Below are positions 1 to 9,015 of a stretch of DNA of 64,000 nucleotides, in pieces. The notes beneath the pieces were generated by a model that was not told where the DNA came from, made no database searches, and saw nothing but the letters and a program-made list of their open reading frames with translations. Positions within the stretch are counted from its first letter, which is position 1, and every line of letters starts with the position of its first letter. The translations under genes were made by a program, and so were the position numbers. Origin of the DNA: Clostridiales bacterium SIT11 (lineage in GTDB: Bacteria; Bacillota; Clostridia; Tissierellales; Peptoniphilaceae); the NCBI GenBank assembly GCA_001299455.1, contig CYUK01000003.1, positions 372,001 through 436,000 of the forward strand, given 5' to 3'.

Positions 1-591
1 AGCATCTCTTCTAAACTTGGTATCTTGGCTATCAACTAAATGGCTTTCCACATAGATAGACAGGTGGTGGAAGTCTCTCATGGTCCTCTTGTAGCCAGGT
101 CTTGCTTGCCAAGGATATTCCTTCAAGGCCTCAACCAGGGGTTGGTTCACCAGACCTAGGATAAAGTCATAGTTTGGAGGAGTTGACCTCCGCCCTAGGA
201 AGGGCTGAAAGTACGGATTTTTCAAGGCATGAAAGAGGTCTTCCATCCACTGGTCATTTTCATGGCTTAGACCCACTAAAAAAATGGCATCTTCTAAATA
301 GTACCGGTTGGTTACATAGTTTTTTTCAAAGGCTCCAGTTTTTGCCTTATATTTTCCTGCAATTTGATAGTCCCGTAAGAGGCGACCTCCCTGGTCCACA
401 CGAACACCAAAGTCCAGGTCATTTAGGGCCCTGATTTTTTCGTCGTCTTCTCTCCGGTAGCCCAGACTTCCGGCCAAGAGGCCGAGGACACCACTTTTCG
501 AGGGATGAAGGTCTGTTTGTCTGCTTTCAAAATAGGAGCTGGTCCCCCAGGACTGGAGGGGGGCTGCAAATTTTAAGAGAATTGTTTTCAA
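1..591 (-). CDS. cas5e: Cas5e (CasD), Cascade subunit, 3' end outside window
   Basis: Subunit of the type I-E Cascade complex; in this family Cas5e binds the 5' handle of the crRNA and contacts the large subunit Cse1. The window holds the first 197 codons, and the gene runs off the left edge. The translation opens MKTILLKFAAPLQSWG, the first RAMP strand of Cas5e, then SKSGVLGLLAGSLGYRR and, later, FLGRRSTPP, all typical of the family. I start it at TTG (589-591), 9 bases after the cas7e stop, with GGTGAT as a ribosome site; no ATG lies near. It is the fifth gene of the cas operon. cas6e, cas1, cas2 and the main array would be expected to the left, but this is inference. Confidence 0.93.
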   Translation of the reverse strand, partial: MKTILLKFAAPLQSWGTSSYFESRQTDLHPSKSGVLGLLAGSLGYRREDDEKIRALNDLDFGVRVDQGGRLLRDYQIAGKYKAKTGAFEKNYVTNRYYLEDAIFLVGLSHENDQWMEDLFHALKNPYFQPFLGRRSTPPNYDFILGLVNQPLVEALKEYPWQARPGYKRTMRDFHHLSIYVESHLVDSQDTKFRRDA

Positions 592-600
592 AGTATCACC

Positions 601-1710
601 CTAATCTTGGTTCACTTCTGGAAGGTAGGCTTGCATTTTTTCTTCAAAATCCTTTAGGAGGGCAGCCAGGCTGTCTTCTTCTATTCCCCCTTCTAAAACA
701 GGTCCATCAAGGACTTGAGTATAGAGGGTAAAACAGGGTTTTTCTACAAATTTTTCCACCTTTTCATATTCCTTGTAGAGCTTGTCCAAGGATTTTTTTA
801 CATAACCATCTTGGCTGTGGATTGCTTCTTCAAAGGCCGTTACCAAGTTTACAGGCCGGTCTTCCCTTAGGCTAACAACCAGGGCCTGGGGAAGGGTTTG
901 GTTGGCAAAGGTGTTGACCTTACCTGTGGGTAGGGACTTGGCAAAAGCTTCAATGTAAAGTTTCAGTGTATTCAAGGTGTTGTCCTTGTCTTTAAGCTGC
1001 CTAGAGAGTTCATGGACAGAAACATTGGCATAGCGGTAGAGGGTGGAGGAATTGAATTCAATGGTCCCCAACATTCCTGCTCCTGCATTGTCTTCTGGAG
1101 CCAGGTCATCCACGGCGGTAAAAAAGTCAAATTCTGTTTGGACTGGATGGGTAGAAATGGCATGGGCTACCTGGGAAGAGGCATCTTCATTTAAGGAAGG
1201 ATTATCAGCCACCATCCGACCGAAAAGGGCAATGTCAATGGCAGGATTTTTCCTTAAAATTTCTGACAGGACCTTTTTGTCCAGGTCTTTTTGATCTAGT
1301 TTATTGTCTGCCCCCAGGTGGCTAACCACAACCTTGGCAAGTTTAATTGCTTGACTGTTGCCTAAAAAGAAGAGGGCCTTGACCTTTTTGTCGGAGGTTT
1401 TGATTCCCAGAGCATTAAAGGCAGTCTCTGCCAAGTCCAAGGCTTCTTCATCGGACATGTCTTTTTCTTTTTGGATTTTTTCCGCTAAGTAGCGGACTAC
1501 ATCCAGACTTCGTGTGCCCACATTGGCTGCATCACTTGTTTCTTTAAAATAGTCCCGCATGGCTTTTTTCCAAGATTGGGAGCTGACTCTAGCTCTTGTT
1601 ATCCCCCCATATTGGGCTGTCTTTGGACTTCCTGTGTCATCTCGGTTGATATTGGATGGGGGCAGGGTTTGAATGGCGTGGATATCTAAAAATAGGCGTT
1701 TATTTTGCAT
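601..1710 (-). CDS. cas7e: Cas7e (CasC/Cse4), Cascade backbone subunit
   Basis: Backbone subunit of type I-E Cascade; six copies polymerise along the crRNA spacer in known systems. The 369-residue length is normal. The N-terminus has FLDIHAIQTLPPSNINRDDTG followed by KTAQYGGITRARVSSQSWKK, the two hallmark stretches of the family: the first strand, and the region with the RVSSQ(S/C)WKR motif. Near residues 210-230 there is GAGMLGTIEFNSSTLYRYA, another conserved Cas7e segment. The start overlaps the end of cse2 by 11 bases, so the two are probably translationally coupled. There are no signs of decay. Confidence 0.97.
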   Translation of the reverse strand: MQNKRLFLDIHAIQTLPPSNINRDDTGSPKTAQYGGITRARVSSQSWKKAMRDYFKETSDAANVGTRSLDVVRYLAEKIQKEKDMSDEEALDLAETAFNALGIKTSDKKVKALFFLGNSQAIKLAKVVVSHLGADNKLDQKDLDKKVLSEILRKNPAIDIALFGRMVADNPSLNEDASSQVAHAISTHPVQTEFDFFTAVDDLAPEDNAGAGMLGTIEFNSSTLYRYANVSVHELSRQLKDKDNTLNTLKLYIEAFAKSLPTGKVNTFANQTLPQALVVSLREDRPVNLVTAFEEAIHSQDGYVKKSLDKLYKEYEKVEKFVEKPCFTLYTQVLDGPVLEGGIEEDSLAALLKDFEEKMQAYLPEVNQD

Positions 1711-2308
1711 TGTTTTCCTCTCCTTCTTTTTTCTTTTCTATATAATAGTAGGCTCTAGACCAGGTTGAACGAACTCCTTCTTCGTACCCTGAAATAAAGT
1801 AATACAGGTCTTTTCCAAGTTTTGGATAATTAATCCCCACCTCAGTTCGGGACTTAAGTAATTTGATAAGCTGCCTTAAATGATAGGTTAATTCTTCAAA
1901 ACTTGCAGAAGTCACCATAACATTAAACCGCCGGTCAATGGGAATTTTGTGGCCTTCTATCCTTAAAGCCCTTAAAGATTGGCCCAGGTTATCATACTTT
2001 TCTTCCTTCTGCTTTACTTGGACAGAAGTCTTCCGTCCTTGTTGGTGCAGGGCATACAACTGCAAGGTCGTTAAAACAACTTTTTCTACATTATTTAACT
2101 CTGGGCCTCGACCCAAACTTTCCACTGTCAAATTTTCAAACAAAATGCCCCAGGTATTCATATTCTGACTTGTGGGACCATTTATGGACTTTCGGATATT
2201 GGCCAGGTCTGCCCTTGTCTTTGAAATTTCCAAGGCCCCTGCTAATTTTCCAATAATCTTATCTGTCGCCTGGTATACCAGGTCTGCTTCTTCCCTTCTA
2301 CTTGCCAT
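1700..2308 (-). CDS. cse2: Cse2 (CasB), small Cascade subunit
   Basis: Small subunit of type I-E Cascade, present as a dimer that stabilises the target and non-target strands. It has 202 residues, within the family range, and is mostly helical and basic, with WGILFENLTVESLGR and RRFNVMVTSASFEELTYHLRQL, the latter matching the conserved C-terminal segment of CasB proteins. It starts at ATG 2308 behind GGAGGGAG, 13 bases after cse1, and overlaps cas7e at the other end. Placement between cse1 and cas7e is the canonical I-E order and supports the call, since sequence conservation in this family is weak. Confidence 0.92.
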   Translation of the reverse strand: MASRREEADLVYQATDKIIGKLAGALEISKTRADLANIRKSINGPTSQNMNTWGILFENLTVESLGRGPELNNVEKVVLTTLQLYALHQQGRKTSVQVKQKEEKYDNLGQSLRALRIEGHKIPIDRRFNVMVTSASFEELTYHLRQLIKLLKSRTEVGINYPKLGKDLYYFISGYEEGVRSTWSRAYYYIEKKKEGEENNAK

Positions 2309-2321
2309 AGTCTCCCTCCTT

Positions 2322-4061
2322 TTAATTTCGATTTAGAAAATAGCTAAAGCTGTTATAGGCTGTGGCTATATTCAGAATCCGTTCTCCTTCACTTGTTCCC
2401 TTGGCCTTGACTACCACTCCTTTATAGTCTCTAGGACTTGCTTCTTCCATTATTTTCTTGGCCTCTCTTCGTAAAAGGCCTTTTAGATAATCATCCCATT
2501 CCTTTTCCTTTTTCAGCATACTACCCTTTGGTTCTATACTGGCAATCCAGGCCTTAAAGGGGTTATCTAAAAGGAAATAGGCTTCTTCCAACTTTTGATT
2601 TGCAAGGCTTCCAGCTTGTAGGTTGCGAATCTTTTCTACATCCCTCAAAAATATTCTGTAGGTCTTAGAGACAGTGGTTTGTGTTCTTTCTGCCAGGTCG
2701 GCAATACGCTTTAGCCTGTCCCTATACTTGTCGTCGGTAAAAATATATTGGTTGATTCTTAAGTCATCACAAATTTCATCCACAGGCACCCAGGATGTGG
2801 CATTCCCATCATCTTCCATGGACACGGCCTGGATTCGGATATCCTTATTTTTATGGCTTTCTTCCAAGCCTTCCAGGACTCCTCCTTCTTTCCCTTCTTC
2901 TCCAGGTAGGCGCAAATTTTGAAAATGCTCCAAAATTCCAGGTTGTTTATTTTCAGATCCTGGTTCTTTATTACTAAAGGCTATCAGCCCAAAAGACTGC
3001 CAAAGGGACTTGTTTTTTGCATGCTTCCTGGGAGTAAAGAGCCCCTTGTTTTCACCGGCATCATTGTAGCGCCAGAGGGTCATGAGCTCTAAGAATTGAT
3101 TACCATGGTTAAGCTCCGGCAGTTTGACAATATCGAAGGAAAAGGGCTTTTCAACATCTGTTTCTGGGTCAATGTAAATAGCCCGGCTCCAATTGGTATA
3201 AAGGGCGGCCAAGTTGTCTACAAAATTTCCAGAAAAATATTTTTTCAGGTTTTCTTCACTGGTATATTCCCAGCAAGGCTTTTCTTCTTTCCCCTGGTAT
3301 TGGGCTTCCGGATGGACTAAGACCAAGTTTAGCATCAGGCTTTCAAAGAGGTTATCTCCTTCTAAATAAATCCCTCCTAGGTCAAAGAGCCAGCCCTTTG
3401 ATGCCTTGTATTTTTCTTTTCCGAAAATGACCTTATCGGACAAGCCGGTATAGGCTTGAAAGGTAATGAGCCAACGGGCAATTTCATCTGCCCTTAAAAT
3501 TTCTTTATTTCCACCTTCTTCAGACTTTGGAGAAAACAAGGCAATTTTGTTGGCACTTTCAGAAATCAACCGGTTGATATTTTTACCAGAAACACTTCCT
3601 GCCTTTTCCTTGTTAATCCGGTCCCGGCCAATATCTTCCTTCCGAACTTGGAAGAAGGGATAGTCGTCGTCAAATAAGTAAAATCGGTCCTTCCAGGTAT
3701 CCAGATACTTGTCCACGCTGGAGGTAAAGTGGCCTCTTTTCCAAAGGTCTTTCCAAGTCTCTTGAAGTTTTTTATTCCTTTTTTCTTGGTCCCAAGCCCC
3801 CTCGCCCCGAGGTTTATAGCGGTCATCTAAGTCCAGTGAAGGATAGGAATCTCCCCCTGCATCCAGTCTTGAATAGACCGTCTGGGCCAGGCTTAACAAA
3901 AGACGCATTAAGGCAAAGTCCTGAGTCTTACTATCTCCTGCTAAACTTTCGTAGTGGTGGGCCTCCTGAAAGAGGGTCCTTAAAGAAACCATCCTGGTCT
4001 TTCCAGAGTCTTTTTCCAGGACTGGAAGCCAGTCTTCATCCACTAAGTTAAACCTACTCAT
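2322..4061 (-). CDS. cse1: Cse1 (CasA), large Cascade subunit
   Basis: Large subunit of type I-E Cascade, which recognises the PAM and recruits Cas3. It has 579 residues, a little longer than the E. coli protein (about 500). The N-terminus reads SRFNLVDEDWLPVLEKDSG, the family signature (FNLvddpWLPV). Around residues 115-145 there is DRFYLFDDDYPFFQV, as in other Cse1 proteins, and near residue 200 is ARWLITFQAYTGLSDK. The start codon lies inside the end of cas3 (8-base overlap) and the stop is 13 bases before cse2, so it is tightly packed in the operon. Confidence 0.95.
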   Translation of the reverse strand: MSRFNLVDEDWLPVLEKDSGKTRMVSLRTLFQEAHHYESLAGDSKTQDFALMRLLLSLAQTVYSRLDAGGDSYPSLDLDDRYKPRGEGAWDQEKRNKKLQETWKDLWKRGHFTSSVDKYLDTWKDRFYLFDDDYPFFQVRKEDIGRDRINKEKAGSVSGKNINRLISESANKIALFSPKSEEGGNKEILRADEIARWLITFQAYTGLSDKVIFGKEKYKASKGWLFDLGGIYLEGDNLFESLMLNLVLVHPEAQYQGKEEKPCWEYTSEENLKKYFSGNFVDNLAALYTNWSRAIYIDPETDVEKPFSFDIVKLPELNHGNQFLELMTLWRYNDAGENKGLFTPRKHAKNKSLWQSFGLIAFSNKEPGSENKQPGILEHFQNLRLPGEEGKEGGVLEGLEESHKNKDIRIQAVSMEDDGNATSWVPVDEICDDLRINQYIFTDDKYRDRLKRIADLAERTQTTVSKTYRIFLRDVEKIRNLQAGSLANQKLEEAYFLLDNPFKAWIASIEPKGSMLKKEKEWDDYLKGLLRREAKKIMEEASPRDYKGVVVKAKGTSEGERILNIATAYNSFSYFLNRN

Positions 4062-6807
4062 CCATTGACTCCTCTCTTATCTTTTCATAGCTTAAACCGA
4101 ACTTTTGATCATACTGGAGCCGGAAGCCTGCAAGATCTGCCTGTAAATTCTCATCCAGGACCAGGGCCAGGCTCCCCTTGAGCCAGGGACTCCTGGACCA
4201 GTAGGCTACAAGATCCTGCTTGGCTTCCAATTCTTCAATAGTTTTTTCAATATTAAACTCCTTGCACAAGACCCTGGGAAGCTGGATGGTCTGATTGGCC
4301 AGGGCCTGGGCTATGTCCTCATCATCCACTTGATAGGTCAAATCTTCCTCCCCATCCACAAATCCATAGCCAGCTTCTATGGCCTTAACAAGGATGACTT
4401 CAATGGTTTCATCTGTATCCCGGACTTGAGCATAGGCCAATTCTTCATTTTCCAGGTTAACGCTGGTCTTTAACCAACCTAGGAGGGATTGGCCCGGTTC
4501 ATAGTGGACTTTCGGGTCTCTTAGGCAGTAGGCTCCTGCCTTAACTTCTTTTTTCTTCAAGTTTTTTTCTTCTTCCCTCTCCATAGTCTTGTACTTTTCT
4601 TCCAAACTTTTAGGTAAATCAAGAAGCGTTTTTCCATAGACTTTTTGAACCAGAGGAGAAATATCTGCCGGCATCCTAATGGTCTTTGGCAAAAAACCTT
4701 GGGTCCTGGCTAGTAAATAGCCCCCATAGATGGCTTTTGAGCCTGACTCAAAGTCCAAGTCGTCGCTGGTTCCCAAAAGGTAGAGCTTGGGGGCTTTAAA
4801 CTGGTCTGGATGGCTTCTTTCGTGGCGGTGGAGCCGGCCCATCCTTTGAATCAACAAGTCCATCGGGGCCAGGTCACTGATTAAAACGTCAAAGTCAATG
4901 TCCAGGGACTGTTCAATAACCTGGGTTCCTATAACAAGTAGATTTTCCGGTCGCTTGCCATTTTTCCCAAGAACTTTTAAGAGGTCTTCTTCCCTCTTAA
5001 TCCGGTCCATGGCTATAAAGGCAGCATGTAGGAGGAGGACCTTTCGGGGACCAAACCGTTGAATACATTCTTCAGCCAGAACCTGGGCCCTTTTTACTGT
5101 GTTGACCATAAGCCCCACAACCCCTGGCTTGGCCATAAAATCTTCCAATAAAGGAAACATTTCTTCCTCAGATATTTTTTCTACTTCTACAGATTTTTCC
5201 TTTTCCCTGTGGTCTATACTTGCCTTTAAAATTCTCTGGCCGTCCATGTAGGTCATCAGAGGGTAGTCTATCGAAGATAGGGCCTCTTCATCATAGGTGA
5301 CCCCCTCTCCTTCCTTGCCCTGGGCATAAGCCATAAGAAGGCTTTTCCTTGTTTTTACTGGCAGGGTAGCCGATAAGAGAATTACCGGCACTCCATAGCT
5401 TCCCAGCCACTTTAGAGCCTCTCTTAAAAAAACGGACATGTAGGCATCATAGGCATGGACTTCATCAATAATGACTACTTTTCCAGAAAAGCCCAAGTGT
5501 CTTAGGGCCAAGTGTCTTTGCTTTAGGGCCATGAGGAGGCACTGGTCTACTGTGGCCACCACAAAATTTTCCAGGTTGGATGTCTTCCGACCTGAAAACC
5601 ATCGGTTCACCACAACCGTGGCTTCTCTTTCTCCATCCATGTTAATTTGGCTGGCTTCCGGTAAGGAGGCAAATTCTTTATTTAGGGAAGATTTTCCATG
5701 AATCAGACGGAGGCCTTGCTGACTTTCTCCTTCCTTGGCAATCCTATCCAGCCAGGTTTTAATCCGAGGAAACATTCCGTTAGAGGTGGCTTGGGTTGGC
5801 AGGCCAAAGAACAAACCTGTCCGGCCAGTTTTTTCTGCCAAAATTTCTGCCCCTGCCAAGGCCGCTTCTGTCTTACCCATCCCCATGGGGGCTTCAAAGA
5901 TAAAGATGCCAGGGTCTTGGGTTTTTAAGAGAATGTTTAAAAAGGCAATTTGGGCGTCTCTTCCCTTAAAGCCAAACCGGTCTGCAAAATACCTGTCAAT
6001 ATCTTTTATGGGTCCAGGTTTCCAGTTAGAAGTTTTTTGCCAAACTTTCCAGGCCCTCTCCAGACGGGCTTCCCTGTCCACCACCTCGTCATCTAGATCC
6101 AAGAGGGGAAAATACCTTTCATTACTGGCAATCCAGTCCCCCATAATCAAGAGACCGTTTAAGAGAACCTGGCCCTTTTCTCCTATTTTAGGCAGGTCTT
6201 CCAGGCGAGAAAAGCCACTGGCTTCTAGGGCCCAGTCTAGGATTTCCTTCTGACTTTTTTCCCATAGACCATAAATGGGGTCTTCCGGATCGTCAGACTG
6301 GTAGTAGCTTTCCGGATACTTATCCATTTGCTCCCTATAATTCCAGGGACTATCCAGGGGTTTGCCGTGGTGACCACCGACAAGGCTATGAATATCCTTG
6401 CCTAGGCCAAAGGAGTCCAATATGGCTTCTCCAGCCAAGGCGTGAGGATTTTCATTTCTAAAGAGGTCTTGAAAATCTATCAGATCTTCCAAGCCAGCCT
6501 CTTCTAGCCTTTCCACTAAAACCTGATCCAAGTCTTGGGAGCAGGTAAAGCCTCTTTTTACCTGAAACTCGGGTGTGCATTTTCCTATATCGTGGATGGC
6601 TCCTAAAAATTCCGCTATGTTTTTTCCTCTGCCTTGGGTTGACATGGCTTCTTCAATACACTTCCTGTCACCAGGACTCAGCCAATCCTCCCACAGTTTT
6701 CCCATGATTCTCCTGGTGTCTTCTAGGTGTTGGCTCAGGGGCAACCATTGGTAGAACCCGTAGCGGTCTGATTTTTTTGCCCAAAATATAGGATTTACTT
6801 TTTTGAT
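4054..6807 (-). CDS. cas3: Cas3, HD nuclease-helicase of type I-E CRISPR
   Basis: Effector nuclease-helicase that degrades DNA opened by Cascade. In order: HD nuclease domain with the HDIGK motif near residue 72 and GGHHGKP and GDWIASN further on; SF2 helicase with Walker A APMGMGKTE near residue 305, the box VIIDEVHAYDAY, motif III LLSATLP, and motif VI with IQRMGRLHRH; and a C-terminal Cas3 domain. The first conventional start would be TTG at 6744, but in-frame codons upstream encode PIFWAKKSDRYGFYQW, the conserved Cas3 N-terminus (WAKS). A strong AGGAGGT ends seven bases before ATC at 6805-6807. I therefore take ATC as the start (917 residues). Either this is a rare start codon or the strain has an ATG-to-ATC change; the latter would reduce Cas3 expression. 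Confidence 0.93.
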   Translation of the reverse strand: MKKVNPIFWAKKSDRYGFYQWLPLSQHLEDTRRIMGKLWEDWLSPGDRKCIEEAMSTQGRGKNIAEFLGAIHDIGKCTPEFQVKRGFTCSQDLDQVLVERLEEAGLEDLIDFQDLFRNENPHALAGEAILDSFGLGKDIHSLVGGHHGKPLDSPWNYREQMDKYPESYYQSDDPEDPIYGLWEKSQKEILDWALEASGFSRLEDLPKIGEKGQVLLNGLLIMGDWIASNERYFPLLDLDDEVVDREARLERAWKVWQKTSNWKPGPIKDIDRYFADRFGFKGRDAQIAFLNILLKTQDPGIFIFEAPMGMGKTEAALAGAEILAEKTGRTGLFFGLPTQATSNGMFPRIKTWLDRIAKEGESQQGLRLIHGKSSLNKEFASLPEASQINMDGEREATVVVNRWFSGRKTSNLENFVVATVDQCLLMALKQRHLALRHLGFSGKVVIIDEVHAYDAYMSVFLREALKWLGSYGVPVILLSATLPVKTRKSLLMAYAQGKEGEGVTYDEEALSSIDYPLMTYMDGQRILKASIDHREKEKSVEVEKISEEEMFPLLEDFMAKPGVVGLMVNTVKRAQVLAEECIQRFGPRKVLLLHAAFIAMDRIKREEDLLKVLGKNGKRPENLLVIGTQVIEQSLDIDFDVLISDLAPMDLLIQRMGRLHRHERSHPDQFKAPKLYLLGTSDDLDFESGSKAIYGGYLLARTQGFLPKTIRMPADISPLVQKVYGKTLLDLPKSLEEKYKTMEREEEKNLKKKEVKAGAYCLRDPKVHYEPGQSLLGWLKTSVNLENEELAYAQVRDTDETIEVILVKAIEAGYGFVDGEEDLTYQVDDEDIAQALANQTIQLPRVLCKEFNIEKTIEELEAKQDLVAYWSRSPWLKGSLALVLDENLQADLAGFRLQYDQKFGLSYEKIREESMDE

Positions 6808-6981
6808 AAGACCACCTCCTTTCTAGGTAAAAACCTTTTCCTCTAGTTCAAATAAAAAGGAGTGCGAGGTTATCGGTTTTTTACCCCTTTATTTTGGTGC
6901 ACCTATATCCTACCACAAAATAATTCTTATTTCAAGTATATTTAACTATAAATATTGTATCAACTATAATTGTTGTAGTAC

Positions 6982-7070
6982 TACTAACCCCCGCCAGTGC
7001 GGGTAAAATTTTACGACCCTCAAGCATATTCAATACTTATAAGGATCACACCTGCCTATGCAGGTCTTTT
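6982..7070 (-). CRISPR. Degenerate two-repeat type I-E CRISPR remnant
   Basis: Two 28-base units, 6982-7009 and 7043-7070, lie exactly 61 bases apart, the normal repeat-plus-spacer period of type I-E arrays, leaving a 32-base spacer at 7011-7042. On the minus strand they carry the I-E repeat pattern: TTTTACCCGCACTGGCGGGG followed by GTTAGTA in one, and AGACCTGCATAGGCAGGTGTGATCC in shortened form (hairpin CCTGC/GCAGG plus the 3' tail GTGATCC) in the other. The first keeps the CCCGC/GCGGG stem but has lost the GTGATCC tail; the second keeps the tail, while its stem has changed to a compensated CCTGC/GCAGG. It sits in the AT-rich gap upstream of cas3 and is probably not an active array. Confidence 0.6.
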
Positions 7071-7090
7071 CTCTTTAACTTCTCTTCAGT

Positions 7091-7963
7091 CTACAATCTC
7101 CGGTATTCTTCCCCTACAAAATTTTCCATTTCTATGGTTTTTCTTATAGCATCTTTTAGGTCCGGTATATCTTCAGGCAGGTTTCCTCCTAGATACAAGT
7201 AGTTGGAAGCGTGGTTAGACCGAAAGACGCTAGGACCCTTCCCTGTGTAAGCGTCTAGGAAGAGGTAAATTTCCGCCAGGGCTTCTTCTGGAGAAACTGG
7301 AGTAAACTTTCCCTTCTGGTAGGCCTGGGTCAAGGGAGCATGGGGGCCCAGCATCAGGGTTAAATAAGAGACATAGTCTGGATTCATCTGGCTGATGAGC
7401 TGGGCCGTTTCTTTGGTATAGCCAAGACTCCTCTTGTGGCCGGCAAGGCCTGTAATCAGGGTTAAACTTTGCTTTAGGCCGGCTTTTTTAAGTTTCCCTC
7501 CTGCTTTTAGATAGTCTTCTGGGCTGGCATCTTTTTTTATTTCCTTCAACAGGTCTCGAGACCCTGTCTCCACCCCCATATATACCATGCCAAGGCCCTG
7601 GTCTTTCAAGGTTTTTAAGTTTTCAAGAGACTTTCTGTTGACATCCTTTGCTGTGGCATAAATTCCAATCCGTCGAATGCCAGGAAAGAGGACTTTTATT
7701 TTTTGGCACAAGGCCACCAACCGGTCTGTAGACAGACAGAGGGCATCTCCATCGGCAATAAAGGCCCGGTTATAGCCCTGGTAGGTCCTGGCCTCTTCTT
7801 CCAATTCCCTCATGAGCTGGTCCTGGTCTTTTACATAAAAGGCTTCTCCCTTGTACATGCCACAAAAGCTGCAAGTATTGTGGCTACAGCCCACTGTAGC
7901 CTGGACAATTAAACTTCGGGCTTCTGAAGGAGGCCGGTAAACCCGGCCTTCATAGGTTAACAT
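7091..7963 (-). CDS. Radical SAM protein, Elp3/coproporphyrinogen-oxidase-like
   Basis: Radical S-adenosylmethionine enzyme of unknown substrate, 290 residues. The cluster motif is GCSHNTCSFCGMYK near residues 25-38 (CX4CX2C spacing, known for this subgroup rather than the common CX3CX2C). A GxIxGxxxE-type strand is visible as GLGMVYMGVETGS near residue 130, and a second conserved strand as LITGLAGHK near residue 170. No extra iron-sulfur domain or B12 domain is seen. It begins at ATG 7963 behind GGGGGAAA, 10 bases after the pgeF-like gene, so the two are co-transcribed. The pairing does not tell the substrate. Classification as radical SAM is firm; specific function is unknown. Confidence 0.88.
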   Translation of the reverse strand: MLTYEGRVYRPPSEARSLIVQATVGCSHNTCSFCGMYKGEAFYVKDQDQLMRELEEEARTYQGYNRAFIADGDALCLSTDRLVALCQKIKVLFPGIRRIGIYATAKDVNRKSLENLKTLKDQGLGMVYMGVETGSRDLLKEIKKDASPEDYLKAGGKLKKAGLKQSLTLITGLAGHKRSLGYTKETAQLISQMNPDYVSYLTLMLGPHAPLTQAYQKGKFTPVSPEEALAEIYLFLDAYTGKGPSVFRSNHASNYLYLGGNLPEDIPDLKDAIRKTIEMENFVGEEYRRL

Positions 7964-7973
7964 AAATTTCCCC

Positions 7974-8705
7974 CTATTCCTCTTCAGGCATCATGACCAA
8001 AAGGGCATTTAAGCCAGCCCTATCTCCGTCCCTCCGATAAGAATGAAGGTCTTTCACTTCATAGGTGGACCGGGAATCAAAGGTGATTTGATCTTCCCTC
8101 AATCCGGCCTCCATTAAGGCACTGGCATTGGCCTCCGCCAATTTTAAATGGTAATTTCCCCGGTCTTTATAAAATAAGTTTTCCCGGTTTTGATCTCCAG
8201 CAAAGGCTTCATAAACTTCTTCTCCCACTTCATAATGGTAGGGGTCAATGCTGGGGCCAATATAGGCCGTCATGTCTTCTGGTTTGGCGCCAAAATCCTT
8301 AACCATGCTTTCGACCGTCTTCAGGGCAATTTTTTTACTGGTACCCTTCCAACCTCCATGGACCAGGGCCAGGACGCTCTTCTTAGAATCATAAACCAGG
8401 ACAGGACTGGCATCGGCAAACTTAATTAAGAGGGCAATGCCCTTCTTGTCTGTAATGAGGCCATCTGCACTAGGAATAATCTTTCCATAGACAAAGTCTT
8501 CCCCGTTTTCTCCCTGGCAGTAGGCCAGGTTGTCTCCATGGTCCTGGCCTGCTGTATAGACTTCTTTCGGAACAGCCCCTAAGTTGTTAACTAGGTCAAA
8601 AGTATAAAAGCGAATCTTCTTTCCTTCCTTTTCATAGGAAAAGGAGTATTCTCGTCCACTCATTATTGCGTGGAGCTTTAAGTTTTCTAATTCTTTTACT
8701 CTCAT
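7974..8705 (-). CDS. pgeF: PgeF/YlmD-family protein (multicopper-oxidase-like fold) lacking the zinc cysteine
   Basis: Member of the YfiH/YlmD (PgeF, LACC1) family, whose members act as purine nucleoside phosphorylases/deaminases or as peptidoglycan-editing factors. It has 243 residues, the usual length. Motifs in order: GQDHGDN (residues 53-59), HGGWKGT (116-122), IGPSIDPYHYEVG, and the C-terminal DLHSYRRDGDRAGLNAL. The family zinc site is normally His, Cys, His. Both histidines are present (about 56 and 116), but the ADC motif reads FADASP, with Ala at residue 99 encoded GCC. Two base changes separate GCC from TGC, so this is not an obvious sequencing slip. Family membership is certain; activity is open. 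Confidence 0.88.
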   Translation of the reverse strand: MRVKELENLKLHAIMSGREYSFSYEKEGKKIRFYTFDLVNNLGAVPKEVYTAGQDHGDNLAYCQGENGEDFVYGKIIPSADGLITDKKGIALLIKFADASPVLVYDSKKSVLALVHGGWKGTSKKIALKTVESMVKDFGAKPEDMTAYIGPSIDPYHYEVGEEVYEAFAGDQNRENLFYKDRGNYHLKLAEANASALMEAGLREDQITFDSRSTYEVKDLHSYRRDGDRAGLNALLVMMPEEE

Positions 8706-9015
8706 AGGTCCTCTTTTCTTTCTTTTATATTAAGTCTACCCTATTTACTATTATTTAATCCACCAATTTTTTAATTAAATGCTGCAATCAATAGACTTTA
8801 CAACCATCTTACCATAGTAGAAGCAGTATAGAATAACTGACGCCAAATTATATTTTGATTTTGCAATTTTGATTGAATTCAAAGGCTATATTTTATCATT
8901 TTCTTTATTTTAATGAGTTACTTCATATTATACCATTCTTCAAAATAATCTATGTTTAACCTTCTTAACTTATATCCATGCTACTACATCGAGTCTAAAT
9001 ATGAACGGTTATTTT

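Noticed and set aside
5735-6253. 172-codon open frame on the plus strand opposite cas3
   Set aside because: It lies wholly opposite a well-supported Cas3 helicase region, has no ribosome site and its translation looks like no protein family.
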